NCBI GenBank assembly: GCA_003697105.1
Contig: RFFQ01000135.1
Coordinates: 1-34,535 of the forward strand
Direction: 5' to 3'
Length of the DNA: 34,535 nucleotides
Origin: Gemmatimonadota bacterium
GTDB taxonomy: Bacteria; 4572-55; J002
Part shown: in pieces, positions 15,930 to 24,227 of the stretch
How positions within the stretch are numbered: position 1 is the first letter of the stretch
Layout of the letters: every line of letters starts with the position of its first letter
Notes under the pieces: model-generated
Seen by the model: only the letters and a program-made list of their open reading frames with translations
What the model was told of the DNA's origin: nothing
The model's database searches: none
Translations under genes and position numbers: made by a program

Positions 15930-17840
15930 ATGCGCTTAATTAAAATCGGAATTGGGTGTGTCAATTCTAAAGTAGGTGCTTTTCGGGAAAATACCCGCGC
16001 TTGTATCGATCTCATTGAGCGTGCTCAGCGGGAAAATGTCTCCGTATTAGTCTTGCCAGAGTTGGCACTTTGTGGTTATAACCCGGATGATCTGAGCTTG
16101 TGGGTCGATTTTGTGGATGCCAACTGGGATGCGGTACACCAACTGGTTCCCCACACGGAAGGTATGTTTGTATCTGTGGGGTTGCTTATCAATTTTGAAA
16201 ATAAGACCTACAACGCGGCAGCGGCTATCCATGATCGGAAGTTGATCGGGGTTGTGCTTAAAGAACAACTGCCCAACTACGATGTGTTTTATGAGGGACG
16301 AACCCTCGCCCGTGGATTTGAGAATTTCCGGATTGATTTGAATGGCGTTCCTGCGGGTGACCTGATCTTCCACACGGATTGCGGGGATATTGCACTGGAA
16401 ATTTGCGAAGACCTCTGGACACCCGATGGACCAAGCAAACGCCGGGCGTATGCCGGAGCAGAACTCATCTTGAACTCTTCGGCATCACCCTTCCGGGTGG
16501 GTGTAAAAGCGATCCGGGAGCACATGCTGGCCACACGTTCCGCCGATCATGAGTGTATTTATGTCTATAGCAGTTTAGTGGGCGGTAATGACCGGTTGGT
16601 GTTTGATGGTGGGGGGTTTGTCTATCAAAATGGAAGACAGGTTTTGGATGCTCCCCGTTTTGAAGAAGGGCTGTTTTGTGCCACCGTTGATGTGGGGCAC
16701 ACGATGCGTATCCGGCGGGAAAATACCACCTGGCGGAATAATGTGGAACGGTTTTATCGCTCCACACAGATGCCACACGTCATCACCTCCCCCGGAAAAA
16801 CCACCGGCCGGGAAAAGTTGATCTACCCGTTACCCTCATCCAAGAATTTTTTCTTGCCGGATTTAGAACCGCTTTCTCACAAAACGGCGGAACAACGGGT
16901 TTATGAAGAATTGCTCAATGCACTTATTTTGGGCACTAAAGATTATTTTGAAAAGACCGGTGCTTTCAAAAAATTTGTGGTGGCGCTCAGTGGCGGCAAG
17001 GATAGCGCGTTATGTGCGTTTATTGCCCAACAGGCAATCCGTTGGCGCTATCCGGATTTAGATGAGGCGGCACTCCGGGAAAAAATACGAACCGAACTGA
17101 CCTGTTTTTATCTGCCTACTACCGCGTTCTCTACCAAAAGTACGGAGAATGCCGCGGCGCAATTAGCCGCAGAACTGGGGGCAACTTTTAAAATTGTTTC
17201 CATCCAAGATGAATTTGAAATTGCCCTGAAAAAACAAGAAGAAATGTTGCTGGATGGTGAAAATATCAGCGACCTCTCTCGCCAAAACACACAAGCCCGG
17301 ATCCGTGGTTCCTGGATGTGGAATTACTCCAATTCCACCGGCGCGATGATCCTCATCACCAGCAATATGAGTGAAGGCGCTGTTGGGTACACCACACTGG
17401 GTGGGGATGAAGAAGGGTGTTTTGCTCCGTTGCTTAACGTCCCCAAAACGATGATCATCAAATTACTGGATTATGCGGCAGAAACTTACCACCTGCCGGC
17501 TTTGCGATCCGTCAACGAATTGCCTCCATCGGCAGAACTCGCGGCAGACCAAACGGATGAGGTGGATTTGATGCCTTATGACATTCTCGATGTCATTTTA
17601 TACCTTTTTGGGGAAGAAAAGCTCGATGCGGAAGAAATTTTACAGGTGCTGATTCAACACTTCCCAGAAATACCTGCCGCTACCCTAAAACAGTACGTAG
17701 ATAAATTTATCAAACTGTTCTTCCAAAATCAGTACAAACGAGAACAATTCGCGTTAGGTATCAAGCTTTACGGGTTGGATTTGGAACCGAAAACCGGTTT
17801 TCGTTTTCCGGTCGTGCAGTCTAGTGAGTGGGCACGTTAA
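15930..17840 (+). CDS. nadE: Glutamine-dependent NAD+ synthetase
   Basis: 636 residues, the two-domain form. The N-terminal nitrilase-type glutaminase domain carries the Glu-Lys-Cys triad E44 (LPELALCGY), K111 (LKEQLPNYDVF) and C159 (EICEDLW). The C-terminal synthetase has the PP-loop SGGKDS (354-359) and the conserved TSNMSEGAVGYTTLGGD stretch. It amidates nicotinic-acid adenine dinucleotide using ammonia from glutamine and ATP, the last step of NAD+ synthesis. GGAG lies 9 bases before the ATG. It stands alone between two terminators. Confidence 0.95.
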   Translation: MRLIKIGIGCVNSKVGAFRENTRACIDLIERAQRENVSVLVLPELALCGYNPDDLSLWVDFVDANWDAVHQLVPHTEGMFVSVGLLINFENKTYNAAAAIHDRKLIGVVLKEQLPNYDVFYEGRTLARGFENFRIDLNGVPAGDLIFHTDCGDIALEICEDLWTPDGPSKRRAYAGAELILNSSASPFRVGVKAIREHMLATRSADHECIYVYSSLVGGNDRLVFDGGGFVYQNGRQVLDAPRFEEGLFCATVDVGHTMRIRRENTTWRNNVERFYRSTQMPHVITSPGKTTGREKLIYPLPSSKNFFLPDLEPLSHKTAEQRVYEELLNALILGTKDYFEKTGAFKKFVVALSGGKDSALCAFIAQQAIRWRYPDLDEAALREKIRTELTCFYLPTTAFSTKSTENAAAQLAAELGATFKIVSIQDEFEIALKKQEEMLLDGENISDLSRQNTQARIRGSWMWNYSNSTGAMILITSNMSEGAVGYTTLGGDEEGCFAPLLNVPKTMIIKLLDYAAETYHLPALRSVNELPPSAELAADQTDEVDLMPYDILDVILYLFGEEKLDAEEILQVLIQHFPEIPAATLKQYVDKFIKLFFQNQYKREQFALGIKLYGLDLEPKTGFRFPVVQSSEWAR

Positions 17841-17933
17841 GCGGTATAATACTTGTGGGTAGTCCTGCTGAAGTAGTGATTTGTTTAAGAGTTTAGTTTT
17901 CTTAGACATAATTTTATTATAATGGTGAATGAA

Positions 17934-17953
17934 ATACCGGGTAGCCCCGGTAT
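17934..17953. other. GC-rich hairpin downstream of nadE
   Basis: ATACCGGG (17934-17941) pairs with CCCGGTAT (17946-17953) around a TAGC loop. No T-run follows, so it is not a standard terminator, and the real one is probably at 18063-18096. A TATAAT at 17918-17923 lies just upstream but has no good -35. The rest of the 220 bases between nadE and the terminator shows nothing I can name. Confidence 0.35.
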
Positions 17954-18062
17954 GATGCTCTAATTTCTTGGAAAAGGCTAGTGTTTTCCTCCCAGCGGAC
18001 AAGACCTCATAATTCCTCTTATCGAACTGCCCTCCCCCTGATGGCGCACCATCGCTGTTATA

Positions 18063-18096
18063 AAAAAGGCGCTTCCAGTGGGAGGAGCGCCTTTTT
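18063..18096. terminator. Bidirectional terminator between nadE and the LRR gene
   Basis: AAAAAGGCGCT (18063-18073) pairs with AGCGCCTTTTT (18086-18096) around a 12-base loop whose TCC/GGA ends can also pair. The A-run/T-run ends serve both strands. It sits between convergent genes: nadE from the left and the leucine-rich-repeat gene from the right (32 bases past its stop). Confidence 0.88.
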
Positions 18097-18127
18097 GAAT
18101 AGAGCCGGATGAAATCCCCCGGATATG

Positions 18128-18427
18128 CTATTCCGAACCCGGATTATTATCAAACCAGACCACTTTTAGGTTGGGCATTTGTTCCAGCAGGTAGGGGCGA
18201 CGTTGAAATTGATTGCTACCTAAATTTAACTCCTGCAAATGAACCAGTTCTTTTATCTCTTTGGGTAACGTGCGGAGTCGATTGCGGCGTAAATTCAGAA
18301 TTTCCAGATGTGTCAATTCGCCAATTTCGGGGGGTAACTCTGTGATCCCGCGGTCAGATAAATCCAATTCGGTGAGTCGATGTTCTTTAGCATATTGGAT
18401 AATGTTTAGCAACTCTTCCCGTGTCAT
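18128..18427 (-). CDS. Small leucine-rich-repeat protein
   Basis: 99 residues, nearly all LRR. After an N-terminal helix (EELLNIIQYAKEH) come about four repeats: LTELDLSDRGITELP, LEILNLRRNRLRTLP, LQELNLGSNQFQRRP and a last half-repeat LKVVWFDNNP. These are of the roughly 23-residue bacterial type with the L-x-x-L-x-L-x-x-N core. There is no signal peptide, so it is probably a cytoplasmic protein-binding module. It lies 15 bases after the acid phosphatase gene in the same direction, so it is probably co-transcribed. AGGA precedes the ATG. Function unknown; it could be a remnant of a larger LRR protein, but start, ribosome-binding site and stop are all in order. Confidence 0.8.
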   Translation of the reverse strand: MTREELLNIIQYAKEHRLTELDLSDRGITELPPEIGELTHLEILNLRRNRLRTLPKEIKELVHLQELNLGSNQFQRRPYLLEQMPNLKVVWFDNNPGSE

Positions 18428-18442
18428 AATCCTGCTCTCCGG

Positions 18443-19261
18443 TTAATACGAGGTCAACGCGGCTTTGCGTTTTTGTGCTTTTTCGGGGTTTGTGAGATTC
18501 CAATTGTACTGGTACACGGCACCTTCCCACGCACCGTACATTGGATTGGGCAGAACGATAAAACGCTGACCGAATTCATCTTTGAGCTGATCAACCGCCG
18601 CGGCACGGTCTGCCGTTGATTTTCCTTCAAACACTTCCGCTAAATCATTCAGATTATCACCCATCAGAAGAACAATTTCATGAGTTTCTGCAATTTTCTG
18701 CCGGCGGGGTTCTTTACTGGACTCATCTGCTCGCAAATAAAGATGATCGGTGGTTTCGACTTGTGGAAAACCTTTCGCTTTTAGATTTTTCCAGGTGCCA
18801 TCCATCAGAAAATCCTTGCGATTGGTGATATAAAATACATCCACGCCATTATCCACCGCATAATTGAGGAACTCCACCGCGCCGGGTACAGGCTCCGCCT
18901 GTGCCAGATTGCACCAGTCATCCCAACCCACCGGATATCCTTCGTAAATCTCAATCGCTTTTGCCTGAAACGGGCTGTTATCCAGTACGGTTTCGTCCAC
19001 ATCAACGACCACCGCTAATTTCTCACCGGAAGTTCGTTCGGCTAACCGCTGATCCAACTGCCATCTGGCGATGTTAAATGCCTGATAATACAAAGCACGG
19101 GCTTCCGCAGAGGCTTGGTACCAGAGGGTGCTCATTACGTTTTGCTCGTAAATTAAGCCGTCGGGCGGTACCGTGGAACGCGGAGACATCTTGCCGGCAC
19201 AACCGCTGAACATCACCAAAATGGCGAACACATATCCAACATAATATAAGGGTCTAATCAT
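18443..19261 (-). CDS. 5'-nucleotidase / class C acid phosphatase lipoprotein, e(P4) family
   Basis: 272 residues. A signal peptide ends in the lipobox FSGC with the lipidated Cys at C21. The HAD-type catalytic motifs are intact: VVDVDET with nucleophile D87 and D89, TNRK at 146-149, K183, and MGDNLNDL with D202 and D206. The WDDWC and WKNLKAKGFP strings match the e(P4) family, outer-membrane lipoproteins that dephosphorylate nucleotides such as NMN so that the nucleoside can be taken up. AAGGA lies 6 bases before the ATG. It is divergent from mutS across a 188-base spacer. A role in NAD-precursor salvage is known for H. influenzae e(P4); here it is only suggested. Confidence 0.9.
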   Translation of the reverse strand: MIRPLYYVGYVFAILVMFSGCAGKMSPRSTVPPDGLIYEQNVMSTLWYQASAEARALYYQAFNIARWQLDQRLAERTSGEKLAVVVDVDETVLDNSPFQAKAIEIYEGYPVGWDDWCNLAQAEPVPGAVEFLNYAVDNGVDVFYITNRKDFLMDGTWKNLKAKGFPQVETTDHLYLRADESSKEPRRQKIAETHEIVLLMGDNLNDLAEVFEGKSTADRAAAVDQLKDEFGQRFIVLPNPMYGAWEGAVYQYNWNLTNPEKAQKRKAALTSY

Positions 19262-19449
19262 TTCTTGTCCTTATGTTAAGTGCTACAGGAATTTGAATAA
19301 AACGGATGAAATCGGCTTAAAAACTATGGTTTTCCAACCGGTCTGTCAACAAAAAACAACCTTGCCTAAGCAATGGTTTTACTATAAGTTGAGGGCTACT
19401 CATTTTTGCTTTTTGACCCTTAAACATTGAAGTTGGTACCCCCTAAGTT

Positions 19450-22212
19450 ATGGCAAATAAATCTCACTCGCACGATACCCCGATGCTACGCCAATTTTGG
19501 CGAATTAAAAATGACCATGAGGACGCCATTTTGTTCTTCCGCATGGGCGATTTTTACGAGACCTTTTTTGAGGATGCCAAAATAACCTCCCAAGTGCTGG
19601 GGATTGCGCTCACCTCGCGCGGAAAAGATAAAGAGGGGCGCGATATTCCCCTCGCGGGGATTCCCTACCATGCGCTCGATTCCTATCTGGCAAAGATGGT
19701 CAAAGCCGGCTATCGGGTTGCCATTTGCGAACAACTGGAAGACCCGAAAAAAGCGAAAAAGCTAATCAAACGGGGCGTTACAGAGATTGTCACCCCGGGA
19801 ACCACCACCTCCGAAACCATTTTAGAGGAAAAATCCAATAATTACTTGGCGTCAATCTTGGTGGATAAACAACTGACGGGCTTTGCCTTTGTTGACCTCT
19901 CCACCGGAGATTTTGCCGTGACAGAATTTACCACCGACCGGGACGCCCTGAAAGATGCCATCGAGCGCGTTCATCCCGCTGAAATCTTGCTCCCCCAAGA
20001 ATTTGATAGCGGTGACCTCTTCATCGAAACCCCCGGTATCGCCATCACCCGCCGTGAAAAATGGTTATTTGACGTGGAATATGGACGGCAAACCCTGCAA
20101 GACCATCTGAACGTGGTCTCTTTGGATGGCTTTGGCTGTGAGGATATGACCGCCGGGATTGGCGCTGCCGGTGCCTTGATGACGTATCTCCAAGAGACCC
20201 AAAAACGTACCTTACCCCATATCAACCGCATCCGAGCATACCGGACGAGCCAATTTTTGATTCTCGACCGGACAACACAGCGTAATTTGGAACTTATTCG
20301 ACCGATGCGCGCCGATCAGCGTACGGGCACCTTGGTTTCTGTTCTCGATGCAACGCTTACGCCCATGGGGGGACGCTTGTTGAAAAATTGGATTTTACAT
20401 CCCCTGATGGATGTTGCCGCTATTAAAAAGCGCCAACGTGCGGTACAAGAATTCGTTGAAGATACCTATTTCCTAAACGATGTCCGCGAAATCTTGAAAA
20501 ATATTGGGGACTTAGAACGGCTTTCCACAAAGATCGCCACGGGGCGGGCGAATGCACGAGACCTCATCATGCTGGCATCTGCTTTGGAACAACTCTCCCC
20601 TTTGCATTCGCTCTTGCGGGATCACCAGTTCCATAATCGCAGTGGTCTCTTTCGGGCAGTGGAAGTTCCCACCGCGAAGGATGCCCCACCCGACCCCTTA
20701 GGTGAGATGCCGCCCAAAGAAGCTACCCCGCCGCCGTTTGGTGCCGAGTATCTTCTTCAACTCACCCAACAATTGCAACCCTGTGATGACATCACCGCTC
20801 GTATTCGTTCCACAATTGTCGATAACCCCCCCTTGGTGTTGAATGAAGGCGGCTTGATTCAGGATGGTGTCCATCCGGAACTGGATGAACTCCGCCATAT
20901 TTCCCGTAGCGGCAAACAGTGGATTGCCGAATTGCAAACCCGAGAACAAGCCCGGACCGGCATCCCGAATCTAAAGGTTAAATTTAACGGTGTTTTTGGC
21001 TATTTTATTGAGGTCAGTAAAAGCCATTTGGCAAAAGTGCCGGAGAATTACGTCCGTAAGCAGACCCTCACCAACGGCGAGCGGTATATCATCCCGGAAT
21101 TGAAAGAATATGAGGAAAAAATACTCAATGCGGAAGACCGGATACGCGAAATTGAACGAGACTTGTTTAATGACGTACGGGATGCTACGGCGCAAGAGAC
21201 CCCGCGCATCCAAAATGTGGCTCGTGCGGTTGCCATTTTGGATGTCCTCGCCTGTTTGGCAGCAGTGGCGGTGCGCAATGATTACTGTTGCCCTGAGGTC
21301 AATGAGGGCGATACCATTCAAATTCAGGAGGGGCGCCATCCGGTGGTGGAAAAACTACTCATCGGGGAGGCATTTGTCCCCAATGACCTCAAAATCAGCA
21401 ACCGCAGCGATAAAATCCTAATTATCACAGGTCCCAATTTTTCTGGAAAGTCGGTGTATCTCCGGCAAACCGCCCTGATCTCCATCATGGCGCAAATGGG
21501 GTCTTATGTGCCGGCTCGTAAGGCAACTATCGGTCTGGTAGACCGGATTTTCACCCGCGTGGGTGCTTCTGATAATTTAGCCGCCGGACGATCTACATTT
21601 TTGGTGGAGATGCAGGAAACCGCCAATATTCTAAATAATGCCACGCCAAAGTCCCTGATTTTACTCGATGAAGTAGGGCGGGGTACGAGTACATTTGATG
21701 GACTCTCCATTGCGTGGGCAGTGACGGAATATTTGCACAATCACCCGCAGGTCGGGGCAAAAACCCTTTTTGCGACCCACTATCATGAACTCACTGAACT
21801 CGAATTAACCTTGCCGCATGTAAAAAATTACAATGTCAGTGTGCGCGAAGCCGGCGATCAAGTGATTTTTCTCCGCAAGATCATCAAGGGTGCGGCCAGC
21901 CAAAGTTACGGGATTCATGTGGCAGAGTTAGCCGGTTTGCCCAAAGCAGTGATCGAACGGGCAAAAGAAGTGCTGGCGAATCTGGAAAACGAAGCACTCA
22001 CGGCAGATAACACCCCTAAATTGGCAAAAAGCCGCAAAATGAAAAAACCGGCTCAACAAATGGGGTTGTTCTCCCTGCCAGAGGAAAGTGCCCCCTCGCC
22101 AACACATCCCGTTATTGAAGAATTACGCCGTATCGTTACGGATGGGATGACCCCCCTAGAAGCCTTGAATGTGCTCGATAAACTTGTCAAAAGGGTAAAA
22201 CATGAATACTAA
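19450..22212 (+). CDS. mutS: DNA mismatch repair protein MutS
   Basis: 920 residues. The N-terminal mismatch-recognition motif GDFYETFFEDA has the F-x-E pair at F35/E37. The ATPase domain has Walker A GPNFSGKS (661-668), where GPNMAGKS or GPNMGGKS is usual, plus LLDEVGRGTSTFDG (Walker B and signature) and the THYHEL switch. The C-terminal TPLEALNVLDKLVKRVK helix is the dimerisation helix of MutS1. A proline-rich insertion (about residues 404-432) lies in the core/lever region, which makes the protein longer than E. coli MutS (853). No clear Shine-Dalgarno precedes the ATG. mutL is not in the window. Its last codons overlap the histidine kinase gene by 11 bases. Confidence 0.96.
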   Translation: MANKSHSHDTPMLRQFWRIKNDHEDAILFFRMGDFYETFFEDAKITSQVLGIALTSRGKDKEGRDIPLAGIPYHALDSYLAKMVKAGYRVAICEQLEDPKKAKKLIKRGVTEIVTPGTTTSETILEEKSNNYLASILVDKQLTGFAFVDLSTGDFAVTEFTTDRDALKDAIERVHPAEILLPQEFDSGDLFIETPGIAITRREKWLFDVEYGRQTLQDHLNVVSLDGFGCEDMTAGIGAAGALMTYLQETQKRTLPHINRIRAYRTSQFLILDRTTQRNLELIRPMRADQRTGTLVSVLDATLTPMGGRLLKNWILHPLMDVAAIKKRQRAVQEFVEDTYFLNDVREILKNIGDLERLSTKIATGRANARDLIMLASALEQLSPLHSLLRDHQFHNRSGLFRAVEVPTAKDAPPDPLGEMPPKEATPPPFGAEYLLQLTQQLQPCDDITARIRSTIVDNPPLVLNEGGLIQDGVHPELDELRHISRSGKQWIAELQTREQARTGIPNLKVKFNGVFGYFIEVSKSHLAKVPENYVRKQTLTNGERYIIPELKEYEEKILNAEDRIREIERDLFNDVRDATAQETPRIQNVARAVAILDVLACLAAVAVRNDYCCPEVNEGDTIQIQEGRHPVVEKLLIGEAFVPNDLKISNRSDKILIITGPNFSGKSVYLRQTALISIMAQMGSYVPARKATIGLVDRIFTRVGASDNLAAGRSTFLVEMQETANILNNATPKSLILLDEVGRGTSTFDGLSIAWAVTEYLHNHPQVGAKTLFATHYHELTELELTLPHVKNYNVSVREAGDQVIFLRKIIKGAASQSYGIHVAELAGLPKAVIERAKEVLANLENEALTADNTPKLAKSRKMKKPAQQMGLFSLPEESAPSPTHPVIEELRRIVTDGMTPLEALNVLDKLVKRVKHEY

Positions 22213-24163
22213 GGTTTGCGATCTAGAAGCTCAACTCGCTTTGGCAAATGGCGCCCAGCGGATCAACTTGCTGAACGAACTCGGTCATGAACTCCGCTTT
22301 ACAGACCCTGCACGGGCACTTTCCTTAGCGGAAAAGGCGGCTCAATTGGCAGAAAAAACATCCGATCTGGCGGGAAAAGCACACAGTTTGCGTTTACAGG
22401 GGTGGTGCCATTACCAACTTGGCGAGTTGAAGAAGGCGTTGGCGTTTAGCCAACAGGCGTTAGCACTTGCTATCGAGCTAAATGACAAAAAATTGCAATC
22501 TAAAGCGCTTAACACCATCGGGGTCGTTCATAAGTCGCAGGGGCAATACCCGCAAGCACTGGAAAACTATCACCGTTGCTTGGATTTACAACGGGAAATC
22601 GACGATCTGCAGGGGATTGCCAACTCCCTCAATAATATTGCGTTGACCTACTTTACGCTCGGAGATTATCCGCAAGCATTGGACTATCTCCAACAAAGTT
22701 TGTCACTCTACCAACAGATTCAAGACCCTTCGGGTGAAGCACGGGCTTTGATGAATCTTGGCACTGTTTACGGCGAATTAGAGATGTATGATAAAGCACG
22801 AGAGTCTTTTCAGAAAAATCTTGAATTTCGGCGTTCTCATTTAAATGACCGCCGGGGGGAGGGCTTGGCGCTACATAATTTGGGGATTATTTGTTCTGAA
22901 TTACAGGAGTATGACCAGGCACTGGATTATTACCGCCAAAGTATTGAAATATCACAAGTTATCGGCGATACCTTTCTGGAAGCGGTTTCTCGCCATAACA
23001 TGGGAAACACCTTGCGTGACTTGCGCCGGTTTGATGAAGCATTAGAAGCGCACCAGCACAGCTTAAATCTACGGCAGCAGATGGGGGACCTGGATGGATT
23101 AAGCTATAGCCTGCAAAATCTGGGGGAATTATATGGCAATCCTGAGGTTGAATTTTATGACCCGGTTACGGCGCTGGATTATCTCTATCAGGCACTTGCT
23201 ATTGCTCAGGAGCAAGGGTCATTGTCACGTCAGTGCGAAGTTCATCTTGTCTTTTCAACGGTTTACCAACATGTTGGGGACATCGACCATGCCTTTGAGC
23301 ATCACCAAAAATATCACCAGCTTTGGGTGCAGTTGCATAATGAGAAAAGTACTCAGGCGCTTGCCAATTTACAGGCGGTACATCAAACGGAGCAAGCAAA
23401 GAAAGAAGCTGAAATTTACCGGCTCCGCAACGTGGAATTAGCCCAACTGGTGGAGCAATTGCGCGAGTTAGTCCACGAAAAAACCGAAATTATGGGCATT
23501 GTATCCCATGATCTCAAAAATCCACTGGCGGCGATTATGGGATTAATCGATATGCTGTTGCGAGATGATTTTCAATTGTCTGCCGAAAAAGAACGTGAAT
23601 GTAAACAGAATATCAAAAAAATTAGTAAACGGATGTTGGAAATGATTGTTCAACTCCTCGACGCCAATCAGCTTGATACGGGACAGATGGAATTAACCCC
23701 CACGCCGTTCGATATTATCATGACGCTGCATATGAAGGTCGAAGAATTTCGTCTTAGGGCGGCGGAAAAGTCCATTGAACTGCAATTTTTGCCGGAGTGG
23801 GGGGGGGTTGAGGTCTATGCGGATGAAGCCGCTGTTGAACGGGTTCTTGATAATCTCATATCCAATGCGATCAAATATTCCCCGCCAGATACAACAGTGA
23901 CCGTTCAGGTAAAACCCGGAACGGATACGGTTTGTATCAGCGTACAGGATCAAGGACAAGGGCTTACGGAAGCAGACCAACAGAAACTTTTTGGTAAATT
24001 TCAGCGGCTTAGCGCCCAACCCACCGGTGGGGAACATTCCACGGGGTTAGGTTTGTCGATTGTCAAAAAGCTCGTGGAAGCCATGGGGGGTCAAGTTTGG
24101 GCGGAAAGCGCGGGCAAAGATCAAGGGAGTACCTTTTTTGTGGAGTTACCGGCGGCGAAATAA
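22202..24163 (+). CDS. Soluble TPR-sensor histidine kinase
   Basis: 653 residues with no membrane segment. Tetratricopeptide repeats of the 40-residue type (about 25-380, e.g. NIALTYFTLGDYPQAL) are followed by a coiled coil (about 380-430), a HisKA domain with phospho-acceptor H436 in IVSHDLKNPLAA, and an HATPase domain with N-box NLISNAIKYSP, a DQGQGL G1 box and GLGLSIVKKLVEAMGG. It should autophosphorylate and pass phosphate to a response regulator, none of which is in the window. The TPR array is likely the input surface for protein partners. The ATG lies inside the end of mutS (11-base overlap), so expression is coupled to mutS. Confidence 0.92.
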   Translation: MNTKVCDLEAQLALANGAQRINLLNELGHELRFTDPARALSLAEKAAQLAEKTSDLAGKAHSLRLQGWCHYQLGELKKALAFSQQALALAIELNDKKLQSKALNTIGVVHKSQGQYPQALENYHRCLDLQREIDDLQGIANSLNNIALTYFTLGDYPQALDYLQQSLSLYQQIQDPSGEARALMNLGTVYGELEMYDKARESFQKNLEFRRSHLNDRRGEGLALHNLGIICSELQEYDQALDYYRQSIEISQVIGDTFLEAVSRHNMGNTLRDLRRFDEALEAHQHSLNLRQQMGDLDGLSYSLQNLGELYGNPEVEFYDPVTALDYLYQALAIAQEQGSLSRQCEVHLVFSTVYQHVGDIDHAFEHHQKYHQLWVQLHNEKSTQALANLQAVHQTEQAKKEAEIYRLRNVELAQLVEQLRELVHEKTEIMGIVSHDLKNPLAAIMGLIDMLLRDDFQLSAEKERECKQNIKKISKRMLEMIVQLLDANQLDTGQMELTPTPFDIIMTLHMKVEEFRLRAAEKSIELQFLPEWGGVEVYADEAAVERVLDNLISNAIKYSPPDTTVTVQVKPGTDTVCISVQDQGQGLTEADQQKLFGKFQRLSAQPTGGEHSTGLGLSIVKKLVEAMGGQVWAESAGKDQGSTFFVELPAAK

Positions 24164-24227
24164 ATGCCGAGCTTTATATCGAAATCGATTCAATCAAACT
24201 TATTTCCTCTAACGATGAGCGTATATT

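Noticed and set aside
17754-18002. Minus-strand frame of 82 codons beyond nadE
   Set aside because: It overlaps the nadE 3' end, has no family resemblance and no convincing start signal.
19262-19449. Promoter for mutS with TTGCCT and TATAAG (19362-19388)
   Set aside because: The spacer is only 15 bases and both hexamers are imperfect; the 188-base divergent spacer must hold promoters but I cannot place them.
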